A program made the translations under genes and the position numbers. Below are positions 59,031 to 64,000 of a stretch of DNA of 64,000 bases, one piece after another. Each line of letters opens with the position of its first letter. Position 1 is the first letter of the stretch. Origin of the DNA: Diospyros lotus (taxonomy: Eukaryota > Streptophyta > Magnoliopsida > Ericales > Ebenaceae); the NCBI RefSeq assembly GCF_014633365.1, contig NC_068339.1, positions 14,841,925-14,905,924 of the forward strand, given 5' to 3'. The notes beneath the pieces are model-generated. The model worked only from the letters and a program-made list of their open reading frames with translations, ran no database searches and was not told where the DNA came from.

Positions 59031-61680
59031 AGTAAGAGTTAGGAATTTGGTGTAATTGGAATTTGGCTTTAAAAATAGAATATCAGGCTTTGTAGTTGTA
59101 AACTTTACTATATAGTAATATTTTTTTTAATTAAAAAAATAAATTTATTTATATTTAAAATTCCAATTTGATCGATGACCCTCTAAATCTTGTTACCTTT
59201 TATTCTTTCTTTATAGATTTTGGCACGGAACAATAGTTGATTTTATGGTTCCTTTAATAAGGTAATACAGCACTAAGAAGTTTCTAACTACAAACTATTC
59301 TAGCATGTCATTATCTTCTCAATATTCTCTTATTAATGATTCGTCGTCGTTCTGTACCGGATTATTTATTGAATTTCTTTATTTATTTGTTGTCAATCTC
59401 TTTAGAAACTGCTACTTATTACAATAAAAAATGGTAAAGTCAAAGATGGCTGTCTAAAGTGGACAGAAACCCACACCCACCAAGAGAAAGGTTCTCTTAA
59501 TTTATAAGCACTTTGATTGCAAGCATGGATCTGAATGGATTATGGGAACTTGAGCTCTTAACCCTTCACGCATCTCATTAATGATTTACATATACAAACA
59601 CTTCTAATTAATAAGAATAATAATAATATTAATTACTATTCTTAAGTAATAATTAAAGTATAATAAGTAATCATTATCCTTAATTAAAATACTAATATGA
59701 AGAGCTTGAATTTGTTCTCCTCAATCTGTTATTATGGGATTAGATTAATTCAATAATAATAGATTAATATTTCTATCATTTATTACAATTTACATAAATT
59801 AAAAAAATTAAGTTATTATGGGATTATAATTCAATATTAATAAATCCCATTAATATACTATTTTTACTTGTTTTTAAATATACGTGCAAACATAAAGAGT
59901 GAAAAATATATAAATAAATTAAATACAAATATATGAAAAAACTAAAATTTGAGTGAACCCATATATATATATATATTGAAGTAAAAATTTCATTATTTAA
60001 ACTCTCAATAAACAAATACATTTTGTTGTAAAAATAGAAACATGTACAAAAAAAAAACCATCCCATCAATATAGAAAATAATTGAAGTAAAATGATGATT
60101 TTTTAAACGAAAATAATAGACATTACAATAGGAAAATGACGGCCATTTTTTAAGTAAAGGAAAATAGGGTACACGATACTCCCGTACCATCTTTGTACTT
60201 TTTTATTTTTTATTGATTTAGAGTGTTCGAATTTTACTCGATTAAAAAAACATTATTAAGGAAATTTTATACTCTTATTTTGCTTACACTCCAAATTGAG
60301 GAATAAGGGCATGATAGAAAAATATTTATAAATATTCTTATCAAATTTACTATATTTCATCATTTTCTCTTCATTATTCAAATAGATAAAATATATTATG
60401 CTTAATTATATTTTATGTTTCCCAAATAATTGCCTTTGCATTTCTTTTTATTATATATTATTCCATCTTCTGCTCCGTGTTTTTTCAAACATGGGCAAAG
60501 TAAGCTCTTTGTTCCTAACTTCCTATAATTTAAGGAATCAATTTGAATATATATATATATATATATTGTTGTGGAGGGGAGTTTAAGTGAAATTTGGGGA
60601 TACTTTGAGTGGTTAATGCAATTAGTAAAGAAAGAAAAATGATTATGAACCCAATTTGGATCTAACAAAACAGAATGAGGTATATTTCATACGTCATTTT
60701 TTTAGTTTGATTAAATTGCATCAATTTGTTTTGTACTTTTAAAAATAACACAAACTTATATTGCAATTATATGGTGGTGAAAATTAATCATTTTATCAAT
60801 ATATTTAAATAATAAATTATATATTTATCTCACCTCTCTTGTGTATATCTCTTATTTTCTCATCTATTATTAGTTTTTTTCGACTTTATTAAACTCTGTT
60901 CTTATTTTTTATTTCAACAGTTACTAGCTGAGTTAAATTGATGAAATCGACCATTAACTCTATTTCAGTAAAATCTCATCCTTATCTTAATTTTTTTATC
61001 AAGTTTATTAATATAGAATTCAGACAAAAAATTCAATACAATTTTATCAACAATTAGTTTACACAAACACATCTATATATTTATTTTTATTTCTCCATCA
61101 AAAATCTTATCATGCCATAGTTGGTTGCCATCGAAATCATCCTTGAAAGCTTTCTCTTTCTCTTATCTAAAACTTTGAACTTTAATGTCTGTCCATAACT
61201 TCAAACATTATAGGTTCAAAAGACAAGCATGATTTTGGACTAGAATGAATCTTTTGAACAAACTTCAAATTTAGATTTAGTTTCTTAGTTTTAAACTTAA
61301 AATTTAAGAGATTTTTGAAATATATGTTTGAATATTTAAAATTTTCATTATCTTTCGAATTGTTATTTCCATCAACTCATCATGATTAATAAATCTTGTA
61401 AAAAAATCTAAATAATTTGTCAATGAATTAACTTATTTAAGAGAACTCATCACTTTATTATTTATACGATAGGTAATTATAGTTATTTTAATTTTTATTA
61501 TATAATTATAACAGAGACATTTATAAAAGGTATTTTTGAGATTTTAATAGAATAATAAAAGTTATTTAACGGTAAAAAAATTTAATAATACACTATTTAA
61601 AAAATAAAAAATAAATGTATATTATTTTTTTAAAATTCATAAATAGTTTATGCTATTCAGTTACACGTAGAGGTGGCGTG
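59031..61680. other. AT-rich intergenic region without recognisable gene
   Basis: Very AT-rich with many short A/T runs and a (TA)n tract near 60548-60566. No exon, RNA gene or element terminus was identified. Confidence 0.45.
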
Positions 61681-61779
61681 AAATCTACCCAATAGGGATG
61701 AACTGGGATCTCCGGTTTAGACAGACCGGTCTACATGATGAACCGGAAAATTATTTTCGATATAAGCAAAAACCGTAGT

Positions 61780-62400
61780 GCTAGGGCTACATGTACACTT
61801 CAATCTCACTGATTCGAAGTCAACAACTTCTGATCATAATCGCAGTTCGAGAGCTCGCGCTTCGTCATGCTTCCCTCTCCAGGTTTCCATCTCTACCTTT
61901 CTCCAGCTTTGGCTCCTTATGTTTTCTGTTTCTGGCTCTGTTTTTGATCTCTATATGCAGAATCTAGGCGCGTTTGCGTCTATCCACGTCTCCGATTGGA
62001 AGACAATGTTTCTAGGGTTCGAAGAAAAACGGTCTCTGTAAAAACCATCATTTCTTCCTTGATTTCTAGCTTCGCCAGCTATTTTGGTTTCATGTATGTA
62101 CGATTCGGTGATAGTTTTCGCATCTTGGTTAATGGGTATATGGCGATTTGTGGATTTTGGCTTCTCCGTATGTTGCTCGCACGAAATTTTGTGATCGATT
62201 TGTGTCCTGTGGGTAAAATGACAAAGTTCGCAGAATAGGTTACTGAACGGAAAATATTTATATTTTTTGACGCGATAATCTAAGTTGTTGTTGATCTGAA
62301 CGGTGCATGTCCTGGAAAAACAGATGGAGTATTATTAAGGGTACAGATTTTGAAAAATTTGATGGAACAAATAAAAGATCTTAAGAAATTGACACCAATC
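61780..62400 (+). other. Possible 5' end of a plus-strand gene (leader exons)
   Basis: Composition changes abruptly at about 61660-62040 to a CT-rich, GC-richer, leader-like stretch. A short frame (ATG at 61866, MLPSP) runs to a good donor (ctccag then gtttcc at 61884). Acceptor-like sites follow (tatgcag near 61961; gggtacag near 62348). The second opens a short segment encoding ILKNLMEQIKDLKKLTPIF that ends at gtaagc. No family is recognised and no continuous gene could be traced to the window end. Confidence 0.25.
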
Positions 62401-63529
62401 TTCGTAAGCACTCTCACATGAATTTGTTGCGATCCAGATTACAAGTAGGCATTGCTGGACCAAATCAGTAAAACTTTGAAGTTCATAATATTAGACCAAC
62501 TTAGATTTTGGACTCCGTGATAATGCGGCACCGTGGTTGAGGATAATTGTCAGTATGAGTATTTTATATCCATTTGTAATTGGGCTATTGAGGATCACGA
62601 TGCCTTTTATTTAATTGAATAACAGTATGTTTGCTTTGAAAAATTTTCACACTGCCGGAGGCATTTCATAATTGCCAGTTTTTTCCCTTTCGTTTTTCAA
62701 TTCTGATTTGCGTTATTTGAGTCTGGTTGAATTCAGTTCATTCACTAACTTCATCTGACTGTTATTTCATGTGTCAATTCTAGATTTTTGGAGGAAGCTA
62801 ATTTTTTAATTGCATGTAAAAATGGGACTAGAAGTTTAGCTTATGGTATCTATCTGTTGCTATGGTATGGAATTATATGAGGAATGCATATTTGTCTGCT
62901 TAATAGATTTCTGTAAATGTCCAAGTTGCTTCCACAATCATCGATTTCTTTTTATGATACAGACCACCTGTTTTTTATTTTTGTTTTTTGGAACTTTTGA
63001 TAATAGATCTGTATTGAAAGAATTGCTAGAAAGGGTGGCAAAGAACTATACAAAAAAGAAAGAAAGAAAGAAAAGAAATCAACTATTTACATACAGGTGA
63101 ATAATTTCTCCAAACAACACATCAAGAGAGAACTTGGAGGTCTCTCTTAACCAAATAGTTAAGGGACAAGAATGGAAGGCTCCACACTATACACCAAACT
63201 TTCAACTCCATCATAAGCTCACCCTTCCTTTTCCACTGGGTCACTTCATGGCAAAAAAATCACATTATGTAAAAATAGCAGCAGCTAGGCTTTGAAAGTG
63301 TAGGCAAAAAAGACTACTTGCCTCTTCGGATTATACTCTATTTATAACCTCAGAATTTACAGTTTAGGAATCTAAAAGAGGAAAGAATACATAAGTAAAT
63401 AATATACAAGAAACATCCTAATTACAGATTATATACATTCACGATTGTTTTAGATTGATTGTTTTGTTGCCTTCCTTGTTTACTGCCATAGAATTAGCCA
63501 TTTAAAGCCTTGCATCGCTTGGGTCAACT
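62401..63529. other. Unassigned sequence
   Basis: AT/T-rich, consistent with intron or intergenic DNA. A (GAAA)n microsatellite lies near 63055-63075. The 85-codon frame at 62843-63100 is Phe/Cys-rich with no domain. Confidence 0.35.
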
Positions 63530-64000
63530 ATTAGGGTCCTAGGGTTTTAGTAGAGAATTAGGGCAGATTTTAGGAGGAATTAGGGCAGAATTAGAGAAAG
63601 AGGGGGGAAAATTTAAGGAGGTTGAAGAAATAGGGAGATTGAGAAGGAGAATAAAGGGAGAATCAGGAGGGAGAAAGAGAGGAAGAGAAGCTGAGGGAGA
63701 GAGAGAGACAGATCCGAGGGGGAGAGAGAGTTTGGAGAGAGGAAATCAGAAGATTCAATTGATATATTTCTGGATGATGCATCTACAACAACCCTAGCAG
63801 CTTTATATAGCTACTTCAATAGCTCAACAGAAAATACAAGACGCAAATAACTACCACTAACAACTTAACAAAATTAATTACTCCTGAGGGATAATTTGCT
63901 AAACTCAACTCTGTAAGTTATTATGCATCCTAAGGTCCTGACATTTCCCCCTGCCTTGAAATATTTATTGTCCTCAAGAAATGCAAGGCCTCACAAGACA
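63530..64000 (-). mobile_element. 3' LTR and end of interior of a minus-strand LTR retrotransposon (runs off the window)
   Basis: On the minus strand, ttgaggacaataaatatttc is followed by a polypurine tract (aaggcagggggaaa, 63957-63944) and then TGTCAGGACC at 63943. That order is the interior/PPT/LTR junction of plant Ty3-type elements. The LTR continues leftwards through a TATA-like box (tatataaagctgc, minus strand near 63810) and a CT-rich leader to about 63530. There, attagggtcctaggg on the plus strand partly mirrors the terminus. The rest of the element lies beyond 64000. Confidence 0.6.

Noticed and set aside
62340..62400. Copia gag start (DFEKFDGTN-like reading)
   Set aside because: The frame stops at once and no primer-binding site or LTR lies nearby; another frame reads as a possible exon, so neither is claimed firmly.

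Overview
The window is nuclear DNA of a flowering plant, most likely a woody eudicot. The genes have short exons with GT/AG introns and belong to plant-specific families (R2R3-MYB, PB1-Raf-like kinase, LRR receptor kinase with a non-RD kinase). The spaces between them are very AT-rich and packed with plant transposons (CACTA, hAT, MULE, Harbinger-type MITE, LTR elements, LINE and SINE pieces). I cannot name the species from the sequence.

Layout. 1-15.2 kb is a transposon-dominated block: the right end of one CACTA element (to 2057), a hAT element (2622-3330) and a complete-looking 7.8-kb CACTA element (4002-11769, TTT target duplication). The 7.8-kb element carries a decayed multi-exon transposase gene, a trapped exon of unknown origin and a nested hAT element. 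A 600-bp inverted-repeat MITE (12021-12620) and SINE-like pieces follow. Four host genes can be supported. A RanBP2-type zinc finger gene (15605-16176, +) and a subgroup-14-like R2R3-MYB (17640-19006, -) are convergent neighbours. A PB1-domain Raf-like protein kinase (23178-39037, -) has eight coding exons and two introns of 5.0 and 6.4 kb filled with retroelement debris. An LRR receptor-like kinase of the FLS2/EFR type (46036-50165, -) has three exons. A 2.7-kb solo LTR with a perfect AAAGG target duplication (40444-43136) and a Harbinger-like MITE lie between the two kinases.

50.5-57.4 kb is the most unusual part: a 6.9-kb element with terminal inverted repeats starting GGATAATGCTACATGGCC and a perfect 9-bp target duplication (TTTTAAGTA), the signature of a Mutator-like element. 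It sits about 300 bp upstream of the LRR receptor kinase start codon. It carries host-gene-like fragments, including a ribosomal protein S28 coding sequence with a clean 28-codon internal deletion, so it looks like a Pack-MULE. It also holds two minisatellites and what looks like an LTR insertion. 57.9-59.0 kb is a gutted Copia element. 59-61.7 kb is AT-rich with no gene seen. A possible gene 5' end lies at 61.8-62.4 kb, and the window ends in the 3' LTR of a minus-strand LTR retrotransposon.

The four genes do not form a pathway; they are independent signalling or regulatory genes in a TE-rich region. All exon joins were read by eye from splice signals, reading phase and family conservation; none has been checked against transcripts.
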